In this document: positions 48,302 to 57,596 of the stretch, piece by piece
Numbering within the stretch: position 1 is the stretch's first letter
Layout of the letters: every line of letters begins with the position of its first letter
Assembly (NCBI RefSeq): GCF_000807275.1
Contig: NZ_CP009056.1
Location: forward strand, 1,427,192-1,491,191
Source of the DNA: Frischella perrara
GTDB lineage: Bacteria > Pseudomonadota > Gammaproteobacteria > Enterobacterales > Orbaceae
Direction of reading: 5' to 3'
DNA: 64,000 nt
Made by a program: the position numbers and the translations under genes
Notes under the pieces: generated by a model
The model's database searches: none
What the model saw: the letters and a program-made list of their open reading frames with translations, nothing else
Told to the model about the DNA's origin: nothing

Positions 48302-49408
48302 TTATTCTTGACCTACTATTGTTATTTCATCAGCTTGCGTTGTATCTTGTTCTTCATCATATATCACATTCTCATCCGTATCGTCTGATTCATCTTCCAC
48401 ATCCTCATCGGATTGAGTCGAAGCTTGATCGAGCGCATCACTGACTTGGTCAAGTAAGATATTATAAGTCTGAATACCACCGGCAATATAAATAGAGGCT
48501 GAATCTAAATAAACAATATGGTTATATTTCCATGCATTAGTTTTATGTATTAAAGCATTATCTAATAACTGTTTCGCAGATGGTGAATCAGTTCGACCAA
48601 TAGCATTATCACGGTCAATAACAAATAACCAGTCAGGATTTACTGTAAGTAAAAACTCAGCATTAATCACATTGCCATGAAGACCTGTACTAGCAAAGGT
48701 CGTTGCAGGCGCAAAACCTAATTCGTCATAAATAAAACCAAAGCGTGAACCCGGACCATAACCTGACATTTTACCGCCGGTCACTAGTATAACCATGGCA
48801 TTACCTTGATTTGTTGCCTTTTCTTTAACAGTGGCTACTTTTTGTTTAAACTGGTTAATCAATTCTTCAGCGGCTTGTTGTTTTTCAAAAATCTGTCCCA
48901 ATTGTTCAACTCGTTGAGTCAAACTTGGTAAAAAATTATGGCTATCAATTGTTAATGAAACCGTTGGCGCAATTTCGTTTAATTTCTGATAAGCATCATT
49001 TGCACGACCACCCGCAATGATTAAATCAGGTTGTAGATTGCTAAGTGCTTCGTAATTTGGTTCAAATAAGCTACCAGCATTTTGGTAATCACTACTTTCG
49101 TATTTACTTAAAAAAGGAGGTAAAGATGCATCAGTTTGCGGAACTGCGGTAATGTTAATACCAAGTGCATCCATCGTATCAAGTGTAGCCGGATTTAAAA
49201 CTACGACTTTTTTAGGGTTAACGGGTACAGATGTTGTTCCCTGTTCATGTTCAATCGTGATTGTTTTAGTCGTTACCGATGCCGTATTATCAGATGTTTG
49301 CGACGTTTCAGATGAAGAATTTTTATTATCACACCCTGTCATAGTAACGGCTAACATTAGGGAAAATGCTATACTTATTGTTTTAACTAACTGTTGACGT
49401 ACCAACAT
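48302..49408 (-). CDS. Ferric-siderophore-binding lipoprotein with acidic C-terminal tail
   Basis: A 368-aa substrate-binding lipoprotein (MTGC, Cys26) of the YclQ/CeuE/VctP group (FepB/BtuF fold). PKKVVVLNPATLDTMDALGI, FEPNYEALSNLQPDLIIAGGR and SRFGFIYDELGF match the family. After the normal domain end (YIAGGIQTYNILLDQVSDALDQ) comes an extra tail of about 39 residues (330-368) with 17 Asp/Glu and no Lys/Arg. It may be a periplasmic metal-binding or solubility tail, or repeat-slippage product; nothing similar is known to me in the family. A Fur-like box lies upstream. Confidence 0.88.
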   Translation of the reverse strand: MLVRQQLVKTISIAFSLMLAVTMTGCDNKNSSSETSQTSDNTASVTTKTITIEHEQGTTSVPVNPKKVVVLNPATLDTMDALGINITAVPQTDASLPPFLSKYESSDYQNAGSLFEPNYEALSNLQPDLIIAGGRANDAYQKLNEIAPTVSLTIDSHNFLPSLTQRVEQLGQIFEKQQAAEELINQFKQKVATVKEKATNQGNAMVILVTGGKMSGYGPGSRFGFIYDELGFAPATTFASTGLHGNVINAEFLLTVNPDWLFVIDRDNAIGRTDSPSAKQLLDNALIHKTNAWKYNHIVYLDSASIYIAGGIQTYNILLDQVSDALDQASTQSDEDVEDESDDTDENVIYDEEQDTTQADEITIVGQE

Positions 49409-49433
49409 ACAATTACCTCATTTCGTAAAAGAG

Positions 49434-49455
49434 ACTTATTATCATTATCAATTAG
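49434..49455 (-). promoter_or_regulatory. Fur-box-like site upstream of the iron importer
   Basis: The minus strand reads ATTGATAATGATAATAAGTC here; GATAATGATAAT equals the first 12 bases of the 19-bp Fur consensus GATAATGATAATCATTATC, with the last third weaker. It lies about 25-45 bp upstream of the start codon of the binding-protein gene and suggests iron repression of the operon. Confidence 0.7.
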
Positions 49456-49653
49456 TTGTCCACTATAACAAAAATTACAATATATAAAAATAAGATTATT
49501 TAATTGATTATTTAGCTGTTTAAATATTAATCGTAATAATTATTATAATCGTGTTTAACAATGGTACGAAAAGGCTTGGACAAAAATTATAATACACTGA
49601 AAATAATTATTTTTTATTATTTTTCCCCTTCAGAAACTACTTTTTAGTTACTA

Positions 49654-50985
49654 TCAGTAGCTTTCTTTAATTTTATCAGCTACATATAACCCTGTTGCCG
49701 CAGCTTGTGATAATGAACAGCTTACACCCGAGCTATCACCTATAATATAAAGCCCATTAACCTTAGTGGCAAAATCATCATTAGTTTGTATTATAGGCGC
49801 GTAAGATTTGCTATCCATCGCATATAATATAGTATTTCCATCAATTGGCTCACCTATTAAACTTTGTAGAGCAAACAGAAAATCACATGTTTGTTGTAAG
49901 TAATCATTGGGTGTTAAACTAGCTAAATTAGCAAATTCTGCTTTAGTTAAAGTTGGTTCTATTAGATGCTTTTTAAATTTAAAGCGCGCATCAATGGTAT
50001 GTAATCGTTGATAAGCAATCGGCTGTTGACCCTGATTTATGTGGTTTATTGTTTGTTGGAGATAACTATGGGCTATTTGATGATGCTTAAACCATTTGGG
50101 AATAAATAATGTAAAATTAAGATTGCTACTCTCACCTACTTCATAACAGTTTTGTCCATCTGGCATGACTAATCCGTTCTGATATTTTGCAATTACACGC
50201 CCTGATGGATTCATGCAATAAGTATAACCGGTAAAATTTTTCGTTTGATACAAAAGCTTGGTTTCAAAGGTGTTAGCTAATAATGATTGCAATTGCTTAT
50301 TATGCATTTCAATTCTAAATCCAAGATCGAGTCGTGTTTCACCATAACTAAGTTCTAACTTTTGTGCGATTGTTTGCAACCATGGTAGACCACTATTTCC
50401 AACGGCAATAATTACCTGTCTACTTTGAATTATCTCACCATTAGATAATTGCAACAATATGCCATTATTATTTGGTTCAATATCCTGGGTGGTAATATTG
50501 AATTGAAACTCAACTTTTTGATTTAGTTGGTGAGCTAATTTTTTAAATATTGATGTTGATAGCGATGTTCCTAAATGTCGCGTTTGCGTGGTAAGTACTT
50601 TAAATCCATATTGTTGAGCTCGCTGCATAAGCTCTTCATTATAAGTATTATAAAGAGGTCGTTGATCAGCACCAAATTGACACAAAAGTTGATCAACTTG
50701 GAACTGATAATTAATACTCTGCTGCGCACCAATCTTTTGAGCTAATTCTCCACCAAAATCATTCGTATAATTGTATTTCCCTTCGGATAATCCTAATCCA
50801 CCAAAGCCTAAATAACGAGCCTGTGTTTGATGAGTAGCAACATCTTCTCCTAGTAATAATAAGCGCTCTGTTAAAGAATGACCGGCATCCAACACTAAAA
50901 CTCGTTTTTTAGTTGATGACAGACCTAAGGCTGCAAATAACCCACTCACTCCAGCGCCAATAATAACTACATCATAATTTCGCAT
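49654..50985 (-). CDS. FAD-dependent dehydrogenase of unknown substrate (COG2509-like)
   Basis: A 443-aa flavoprotein. The N-terminal dinucleotide-binding motif is VVIIGAGVSGLFAALG (about 6-21), and the C-terminal FAD motif NGLYIIGDSSGVSCSLSQAAATGLYVAD is clear. GFGGLGLSEGKYNY and the middle region with the MNPSGRV stretch are like the COG2509 set of uncharacterised FAD-dependent dehydrogenases. The frame is open upstream to 51060, but alignment with the Rossmann start supports the ATG at 50985. Alone, divergent from the DoxX gene. Confidence 0.75.
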   Translation of the reverse strand: MRNYDVVIIGAGVSGLFAALGLSSTKKRVLVLDAGHSLTERLLLLGEDVATHQTQARYLGFGGLGLSEGKYNYTNDFGGELAQKIGAQQSINYQFQVDQLLCQFGADQRPLYNTYNEELMQRAQQYGFKVLTTQTRHLGTSLSTSIFKKLAHQLNQKVEFQFNITTQDIEPNNNGILLQLSNGEIIQSRQVIIAVGNSGLPWLQTIAQKLELSYGETRLDLGFRIEMHNKQLQSLLANTFETKLLYQTKNFTGYTYCMNPSGRVIAKYQNGLVMPDGQNCYEVGESSNLNFTLFIPKWFKHHQIAHSYLQQTINHINQGQQPIAYQRLHTIDARFKFKKHLIEPTLTKAEFANLASLTPNDYLQQTCDFLFALQSLIGEPIDGNTILYAMDSKSYAPIIQTNDDFATKVNGLYIIGDSSGVSCSLSQAAATGLYVADKIKESY

Positions 50986-51246
50986 AGTTCTAATAATACA
51001 AATATATAAATGCGCTAGTATAACACTTTTATGTAGGCTGAATAAAAAGGAAATTAACATAATAAATTACCAAGACTACATTTTTTACTGAACAACATTT
51101 TTTACTAAACAAACTATCATTATTAACGGCATGTAATTTATTAAGTTAAAACTAGATATCAGATTAGATTATTTATCTTGTTATTATTCATAAGTATAAT
51201 AAAATAAATTATAACGTTTTGATTTTATTTAACTTGAGGGGAAATT

Positions 51247-51666
51247 ATGAAAAAAAACAGTTCTGTCGATTTAGCGACTTTAATAATAAGAATTGCATTT
51301 GGTGTAATGTATTTAGCTCATGGATTAACCAAACTCTTAGTTTTTACTCCATCAGGTACCGCAGCGTATTTCACATCGTTAGGATTTCCAGCTTTGCTAG
51401 GTTATCTAGTCATTGCATTTGAAATTGGAGGAGGGATATTGCTCTTAGCTGGTTTTTTCACACGATTAATTGCTCTATTAGCGGTTATTGAAATGATCAC
51501 CATTAGTCAAATTCATTCGGTAAATGGTTGGACATTTAGTAATCCTGGAGGTGGTTGGGAATATCCTGCATTTATGGCATTTATCGCATTAGCACTGATG
51601 TTTCTTGGAAGTGGAAAATTAAAATTGAATCGCCTATTCCATCATAATGACTTCAATAATAATTAA
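51247..51666 (+). CDS. DoxX family membrane protein
   Basis: A 139-aa protein with four hydrophobic segments of the DoxX/YphA family: LATLIIRIAFGVMYLAHGLTKL near the start, then GFPALLGYLVIAFEIGGGILLLAGFFTRL, a conserved Gly/Glu-rich block. Roles are uncertain; some members associate with oxidative stress and redox proteins. GAGGGGAAATT precedes ATG. It stands alone, divergent from the flavoprotein gene, which could be a functional partner but this is a guess. Confidence 0.8.
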   Translation: MKKNSSVDLATLIIRIAFGVMYLAHGLTKLLVFTPSGTAAYFTSLGFPALLGYLVIAFEIGGGILLLAGFFTRLIALLAVIEMITISQIHSVNGWTFSNPGGGWEYPAFMAFIALALMFLGSGKLKLNRLFHHNDFNNN

Positions 51667-51792
51667 TCAAAACTCGTTTATGATAGTCTTTTAATTCTAA
51701 TATGATTAAAATCTTGATGTGTTATTAACTTTGGTGAATATAGAAAAAAGGAAAAATAATGAAAAATAAGTTAATAATAAAATGAAAACACG

Positions 51793-51824
51793 AATGATCA
51801 AATGAGCTTGCCCATTTGATCATT
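51793..51824. terminator. Hairpin between the DoxX gene and the HPr-like gene
   Basis: A perfect 12-bp stem AATGATCAAATG/CATTTGATCATT, loop of 8 nt. It lies 12 bp after the HPr-like stop codon (minus strand) and suits that gene better; the T-run is weak on both strands. Confidence 0.65.
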
Positions 51825-51836
51825 AATTACTAATAA

Positions 51837-52100
51837 TTATTCACCAAATCCAGTAGCAAATAATTCACGGATTTCATCCATCGCAGCTTGTTCGTCTTCA
51901 CCATCACAGACGATTTCAACAGTAGAGCCACCTTTAACGCCTGCACCAAGTAAACCCATCATACTTTTCATTTTAATGGTTTTATCGTTATAAATTAGTT
52001 CAATATTACTTTTATAACGACCCGCTAATTTAACTAAAGTGGTAACAGGACGTGCGTGAAGACCCGTACTATTCTTAACTACCATTTGTTCTTTTAACAT
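51837..52100 (-). CDS. HPr-family phosphocarrier protein (HPr- or NPr-like)
   Basis: An 87-aa phosphocarrier with phospho-histidine motif GLHARP (His15) and Ser46 in KMKSMMGLL. This is the Ser46 segment of Gram-positive HPr and proteobacterial NPr, not the E. coli HPr form (KSLFKLQTLG). The end LFATGFGE also resembles NPr (PtsO). It stands alone, without ptsI or a ptsN/rpoN cluster. If it is an HPr, it could feed phosphate to BglF and other PTS permeases; if NPr, it belongs to the nitrogen PTS. I cannot decide from sequence alone. Confidence 0.85.
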   Translation of the reverse strand: MLKEQMVVKNSTGLHARPVTTLVKLAGRYKSNIELIYNDKTIKMKSMMGLLGAGVKGGSTVEIVCDGEDEQAAMDEIRELFATGFGE

Positions 52101-52293
52101 AATTAAAGTCCTTGTTTATTTCATTAAACTTAAAATTTTAAATATTGTGTCTTATTTATTTAAATTCGTCTAGAGGAAATTTGTGCGCCCATTTGGCATC
52201 TAAATTGATTAGTCAATCAAATTATGATGTATGGTCTATAACTTATTGAATATTATATTAATAATCACCGAATTGGTAACAATAAATCATTTA

Positions 52294-54120
52294 TCAATAA
52301 TAGTTATTAATAAAACCTCGAATTTCTTTGAGGAATAAATCACCATATTTTTCCAATTTTACTTTTCCTATTCCGCTTACAGATAAAAGATCCTGTTCTC
52401 TTTCAGGAAGAATCTGCACCATTTCAAGTAAGGTTCTATCGCTAAAAATGATAAAAGGTGCCACATCTTCTCTTTCGGCGATGGTTTTACGTAATTTCTT
52501 TAAACTTGCAAACAATACTCGTTCTTCATCAGATAACAATGCCGATTGTAATGTGGATTTTGCGTTGCGTTTTTGTTGATCTATATTTGATATTTTTACA
52601 CTTGGTTTAACCATCATTAAAGGAGATTCTCCACGAAATATCGTTCTTGCCGCTTCTGTAAGATATAATGTTGAGAACGTCGCAAAATTCTGTTTTATAT
52701 AACCGCGATGAATCAATTGTCGGATTAAGCTCATCCAATGATGAGATGATTCCGATTTTCCAATACCAAATACCGATAATTTATAGTGACCATTATCTAT
52801 AATTGCCGCTCTTTTAGAGCCTCTTAATACATCGACAACATATTGAGAACCAAAACGTTGTTCAATTCGATAGATACAAGATAAGATTTTTTGTGCATCA
52901 ATTAGGGCATCATAATGTTTCGGAGGATAAAGGCAAATATCACAATTATGACAGGAACCATCATGGTTCTCACCAAAGTAATTCAGTAATATTGTTCGTC
53001 GACAAGTTTCTGCTTGTGTATAAGCTTCCATTTCGTTGATTTTTACGGTTTCAATTTGCTTTTGAAATCCATCTTCTTTTTGTGCAATTAACTCTTTAAA
53101 CCAATTGAAATCGCGCAAATTATATAGTAATAATGCCTCAGCAGGTAGACCATCTCTACCGGCTCGTCCGGTTTCTTGGTAATAGGCTTCAATGGTACGA
53201 GGTGCATCCGCATGAATTACAAATCGAACATTAGATTTATTAATTCCCATCCCAAATGCAATTGTGGCTATCATAATTTGAATTTGATCTTTTAAAAAGC
53301 GCTCTTGCGCTTTGGCGCGCTCTGCTCGTGTTAATCCAGCATGATAAACCATTACCGAGAATCCTTTCAAAGATAATTTGGTTGCCATGTTTTCTACTTT
53401 AGCTCGGCTCGAACAATAAATAATGCCACTTTGTCCTGCTTGTAGTGCTAAGAAATCGGTAATTTGTTTGATCTGATCATTACGTTCCATTACGGTATAA
53501 CGAATATTGGGTCGATCAAAACTGCTAATATGAATATTGGGGTTATTTAGATTGAGCCGTTCAATGATATCTTTACGAGTCATCTCATCGGCTGTTGCTG
53601 TCAATGCAATTACAGGAACTTGAGGGAATCTAGTTTTAAAACTACCAATTTGGAGATATTCAGGACGAAAATCATGTCCCCATTGTGAAATACAGTGTGC
53701 TTCATCAATACTAATTAAGGCAGGAGGATATTGTTGTATAATTGCTGAAAACATTGATGTTACAAGGCGCTCTGGCGCAATATATAACATTTTTATTTCA
53801 TTACAGCTATATTGACGTATAACTTCACGCTGTTCTTCATTAGATAACATTGAATTTAAATAAGCAGCTTTAATTCCAAAGGCCGCTAATTGATCAACTT
53901 GATCTTTCATTAATGCGATTAATGGTGAAATCACAATGGTTATGCCAGAACATAACAGAGCTGGAATTTGATAACACAACGATTTTCCTCCACCAGTTGG
54001 CATTATGACTAGATTATCTTCACCAGCCATTATAGACTCAATAATTTGTAGCTGCTTATGGCGAAAAGTTTTATAACCAAATATGTTTTGTAATATGTCT
54101 TTGGCTTGATCAGCAATCAT
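52294..54120 (-). CDS. recQ: ATP-dependent DNA helicase RecQ
   Basis: A 608-aa 3'-5' DNA helicase (E. coli RecQ 609). Motif [21 protein letters not shown] box [16 protein letters not shown], motif III LTATAD, motif [18 protein letters not shown], a zinc-binding set ([12 protein letters not shown] with CHNCDIC near 370-400), the RQC winged helix and a C-terminal HRDC domain (about 525-600) are all present. It works with topoisomerase III, also in this window, and RecF-type recombination. It is monocistronic. Confidence 0.97.
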   Translation of the reverse strand: MIADQAKDILQNIFGYKTFRHKQLQIIESIMAGEDNLVIMPTGGGKSLCYQIPALLCSGITIVISPLIALMKDQVDQLAAFGIKAAYLNSMLSNEEQREVIRQYSCNEIKMLYIAPERLVTSMFSAIIQQYPPALISIDEAHCISQWGHDFRPEYLQIGSFKTRFPQVPVIALTATADEMTRKDIIERLNLNNPNIHISSFDRPNIRYTVMERNDQIKQITDFLALQAGQSGIIYCSSRAKVENMATKLSLKGFSVMVYHAGLTRAERAKAQERFLKDQIQIMIATIAFGMGINKSNVRFVIHADAPRTIEAYYQETGRAGRDGLPAEALLLYNLRDFNWFKELIAQKEDGFQKQIETVKINEMEAYTQAETCRRTILLNYFGENHDGSCHNCDICLYPPKHYDALIDAQKILSCIYRIEQRFGSQYVVDVLRGSKRAAIIDNGHYKLSVFGIGKSESSHHWMSLIRQLIHRGYIKQNFATFSTLYLTEAARTIFRGESPLMMVKPSVKISNIDQQKRNAKSTLQSALLSDEERVLFASLKKLRKTIAEREDVAPFIIFSDRTLLEMVQILPEREQDLLSVSGIGKVKLEKYGDLFLKEIRGFINNYY

Positions 54121-54202
54121 GAAATAGCACCTTTAATTATTACAACTTTAGCTGAAATAGCTTATGTAAAGATTTATAAAATCCATATTACAAATCTATT
54201 GC

Positions 54203-55186
54203 TTACCGTCCTCCTAAGACGGAGAAATGTTTCATCGAAAATTTGATACGCTGTTGAACCGTTTCTGTTTTATTTGCTTTTTTTAATTCAGCAATATGCT
54301 GTTCAACGATACTTGCTCTTTGATGTAAACCCACATCATTTGCAATTTGGATATTTAAACCTGGTCTTGCATTAAGTTCTAATATTAGTGGGCCTTTGTC
54401 TTTATCTAAAACTAGATCAACACCTATATAACCAAGATCTACTAGTTCATAACAACGAGTCGCTAATTCAATAAACTTAGGCCAAAGAGGTAATTGAATA
54501 TTACTTACAATATTGTCTGTATCTGGATGCCTTGAAATTTGCTCATTAAACCAAGAACCATTTAAAGTTATCCCGGTAGCTAAATCAACACCTACACCAA
54601 TCGCACCTTGATGGAGATTTGCCTTACCATTTGATTGCCGTGTTGGTAAGCGTAACATTGCCATAATAGGGTATCCTAATAACACAATAATCCGAATATC
54701 AGGAACACCTTCATAACTGATGCTTTTAAAAATAGGATCTGGCTTAACACGATATTCAACAATAGCATTATCACGCATACCACCAAGTGAATATAAGCCA
54801 GTAATAATATTAGATAATTGGTATTCCAATTCACTATGTAATACCAATTTACCCGATACGGTTTTAAAACGATCTTTTTCGTAACGATCAGCGATAACGA
54901 TAATGCCATCGCCTCCTGAACCTTGAGCAGGTTTTATTACGAAATCACGATGATCCTTTATAATTTCATCAAATTTTGAAATATCATGTTCGGTTCGAAT
55001 TATCCCATACATTTCAGGTACACTGATACCCGCTTCAATAGCTCGCATTTTGGTAAGAATCTTGTCATCAACATAGGGATAATTACGACGATTATTATAT
55101 TTTAAAATATAATCTGCATTACGTTGATTGATTCCCATAACGCCTTTTTTTCTAAGATTCTTCCACGTATTAATTAATGAGATCAT
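54203..55186 (-). CDS. ATP-grasp alpha-L-glutamate ligase-like protein
   Basis: A 327-aa ATP-grasp protein of the 'alpha-L-glutamate ligase-like' family (RimK relative). The ATP-lid lysine and Gly-rich loop lie in FVIKPAQGSGGDGIIVI (about 91-107) and the metal-binding end in GPLILELNARPGLNIQIAN. It is one of a conserved three-gene set with the 7TM protein (12 bp upstream) and the retropepsin-like protease. The ligated amino acid and target are unknown. Confidence 0.88.
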   Translation of the reverse strand: MISLINTWKNLRKKGVMGINQRNADYILKYNNRRNYPYVDDKILTKMRAIEAGISVPEMYGIIRTEHDISKFDEIIKDHRDFVIKPAQGSGGDGIIVIADRYEKDRFKTVSGKLVLHSELEYQLSNIITGLYSLGGMRDNAIVEYRVKPDPIFKSISYEGVPDIRIIVLLGYPIMAMLRLPTRQSNGKANLHQGAIGVGVDLATGITLNGSWFNEQISRHPDTDNIVSNIQLPLWPKFIELATRCYELVDLGYIGVDLVLDKDKGPLILELNARPGLNIQIANDVGLHQRASIVEQHIAELKKANKTETVQQRIKFSMKHFSVLGGR

Positions 55187-55198
55187 CTTTTCTTCTCA

Positions 55199-56779
55199 CT
55201 ATTTCAACATTGCTTGAAAGCGAAATAATTCTAATAATCGATAACCACGATAGCGCCCCATTGCTAACATAAAACTGATCAATATTAATAGAATTGATGG
55301 GAAGGTGAACACCCAATAAATCAATGGCTTAAAGCCCATTATTCCATATGCTAAAGATGCTGTTATTAGTGTTCCTAGTGCCACTTTTAGGGCGAAATTA
55401 GCACCTCGCTCTTCCCATGTTATGGATAATCGTTCAATTGTCATTGTGAGGATTACCATTGGGAATAGTGATACAGATAAGCCTTGCTCAAAACCTAATT
55501 TGTGACTTAATAAACCAGTAAATATGATTAACATAACTACGAACGTGAGTACCACCGATAGTCTTGGGAGCATCTGCAATTTCAAATGTTCTAAATAAGA
55601 ACGTAATAATAATCCAAAAAATACGATTATTGAGAAAAATACTAATCCGAATATCAAACCGGTTTCTCTAAATGCTAGTGCAATAAGCACAGGGGTAAAG
55701 GTTCCTAAAGTATTAACGCCAATTATATTCCGTAATAACAATATCATTAATACACCAAAAGGAATCATTAGCATAACTTGATAAGCCAATTGGGTTGTGA
55801 TAGGTAAAGTATAAAAGGAATATTCAGTTAAATTATTACTGTCGGGTGTTAACTTAGCTAAATGAATAGCAGTTAATTCACTATTTGCTAAACTAAAATT
55901 CACTCTTGCTCTGCTCGCATTATCGGCTTTAATAATATCATCATTACCTATCCACCAGACCATTTGGTCATCCGGTAATCCTATGTCTCCATTTGAAGGA
56001 TTAAAATAATACCAATTACCATTGGATCCATTTATAGTACTATCACGATTATCAATGCTCTTACTTGGTTCAATATAACTGCGAATCCATAGATTCAGGT
56101 TCTGATTGGTTGATTTACTTAATTGTAAAGTATGAACTAATTGAATGGGAATGTAAGCGTGAGATAAAACTAATTCAATGGCATTAACTCTATTTTCTAA
56201 GGAATTATTGCCATTTAAAATCAATTGTACATCACTGTTATTAGGATCATTGATTATATTAATGGTTGTAGTAATAAATGAAGATATATTAGCAGATTTA
56301 CTTCTGATCTCTTTAACTAGACGTTCAACTGCATCTTTCTTGGCGCCAACAACCGAAATGGGTGAGCGCCACATATCGCCTTTAATATTGTTTGCTGTAG
56401 CGTCCGAATAACGTTTAGTGAGATTTAAGCGATAAAATAAAGTTTGCTGTCCGGATACTGATCTAGCAGACCAAGTTACTTGGCGATTATAAGGCAAGTT
56501 AGTGATATTTTGACCATAACCACTTGCTAAAAATAATTCATTAGATACCGTGTAATCACCGCCTTTTGGTGGAATATAAAATTCAATATTAACAGGCTTG
56601 CTTCCCTTAACTTCAAAATTAACTCTAGCATCAATAGTCCATAAATTGTCTACCTCTTTCTCCGTAAGTGGTGTTTTAAGTACGAAAATTTGATAGGACA
56701 GAATCGAGACACCTAATACTAATAAAATTGTAATAATAATTTTTAAATGCATGGTTAATGAACGCATGATAAAACTCAC
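55199..56779 (-). CDS. Inactive transglutaminase domain fused to seven membrane helices (UUP family)
   Basis: A 526-aa protein. An N-terminal membrane helix (about 12-30) leads to a periplasmic region of about 300 residues with a papain/transglutaminase-like fold that lacks a visible catalytic Cys-His-Asp set. A seven-helix membrane region follows (about 340-520), with GVNTLGTFTPVLIALAFRETGL and LFPMVILTMTIERLSITWEE characteristic of this family. It lies 11 bp after the protease gene and 12 bp before the ATP-grasp ligase gene. The family's function is not established. Confidence 0.85.
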   Translation of the reverse strand: MSFIMRSLTMHLKIIITILLVLGVSILSYQIFVLKTPLTEKEVDNLWTIDARVNFEVKGSKPVNIEFYIPPKGGDYTVSNELFLASGYGQNITNLPYNRQVTWSARSVSGQQTLFYRLNLTKRYSDATANNIKGDMWRSPISVVGAKKDAVERLVKEIRSKSANISSFITTTINIINDPNNSDVQLILNGNNSLENRVNAIELVLSHAYIPIQLVHTLQLSKSTNQNLNLWIRSYIEPSKSIDNRDSTINGSNGNWYYFNPSNGDIGLPDDQMVWWIGNDDIIKADNASRARVNFSLANSELTAIHLAKLTPDSNNLTEYSFYTLPITTQLAYQVMLMIPFGVLMILLLRNIIGVNTLGTFTPVLIALAFRETGLIFGLVFFSIIVFFGLLLRSYLEHLKLQMLPRLSVVLTFVVMLIIFTGLLSHKLGFEQGLSVSLFPMVILTMTIERLSITWEERGANFALKVALGTLITASLAYGIMGFKPLIYWVFTFPSILLILISFMLAMGRYRGYRLLELFRFQAMLK

Positions 56780-56790
56780 CTATAAAATAT

Positions 56791-57318
56791 TTACAGTGAA
56801 CAATCCGATTTGGCTTTATATCTTAAACTCGGATCAACAATAGCTTTGAATTGCACTAAAGCTGTACGTGCTATTAGAAGAGGGTAATTAAAACGTGACC
56901 GATCAGTTAAATTAACTTCAATTTCATGAACTTGCCCATCAAAGCAAACATTTAGCTTAACGACGGGTCGTTGAGTATGAGATTTGTCTTCATCATCACG
57001 AATATCATCATTTCTTGTTTTAATCTTACTATATCTAATTAATGGTTTTTCAATTGTTGGCAAATTTAATCCTTCGACTTGTGGTTGGAATCTAACCCAT
57101 GGTTGGCCATTTTTGTTAAAAATGGCCACATTTGTAGCACTAAACGAAGAAGTTAACGCTCCAGTATCAAGTTTGGCTTTAATTGCAACATTTCCTAATT
57201 CTTTAATATGTACCTGTTCATATAGTCCATAAATACTTTTATTTTGCTTAGCTTGTAAATTCATTGACAGAGGGAACGATAATAAAAATAGACTTATTAT
57301 AAAACCAATTAAACGCAT
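56791..57318 (-). CDS. Exported retropepsin-like (Zn_protease family) protein
   Basis: A 175-aa protein with a signal peptide (cleavage near Ala23) and a retropepsin-like aspartic core: KAKLDTGALTSSFSA (Asp51) and a second strand NYPLLIARTAL. The family is often annotated 'ATP-dependent zinc protease' (RimB), although the LDTGA motif points to an aspartic protease fold and no HExxH is visible. First gene of the three-gene unit with the 7TM and ATP-grasp proteins. Confidence 0.85.
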   Translation of the reverse strand: MRLIGFIISLFLLSFPLSMNLQAKQNKSIYGLYEQVHIKELGNVAIKAKLDTGALTSSFSATNVAIFNKNGQPWVRFQPQVEGLNLPTIEKPLIRYSKIKTRNDDIRDDEDKSHTQRPVVKLNVCFDGQVHEIEVNLTDRSRFNYPLLIARTALVQFKAIVDPSLRYKAKSDCSL

Positions 57319-57596
57319 ATTATTAATATCCTGAAAAAATGCTCAAACAAAGATACAACAAGAATAAGATATTTAGACTAGCAATGACTATATTATTATA
57401 ATTACTGTCTTTAGAATTATTTAATCAGTTGCTTATGCTTATATTTAAAGCTAATGCTAATTACACTAAAATTATAAAAAATTACCATATCTTGTATTAT
57501 TAATATCTGATACTGATATAAAAATCTTTATAAGATAAAACGAATCGGTAAAATAGCAATATTATTTTTATTATTTTTACATTAAATGACTTTAAT

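Noticed and set aside
50986-51060. N-terminal extension of the FAD dehydrogenase
   Set aside because: The Rossmann motif normally begins near the start; MRNYDVVIIGAG at 50985 is the family-like start.
51759-51785. Eight-codon ORF with an AAAGGA ribosome-binding site
   Set aside because: Too short and without recognisable content; AT-rich sequence makes it likely by chance.
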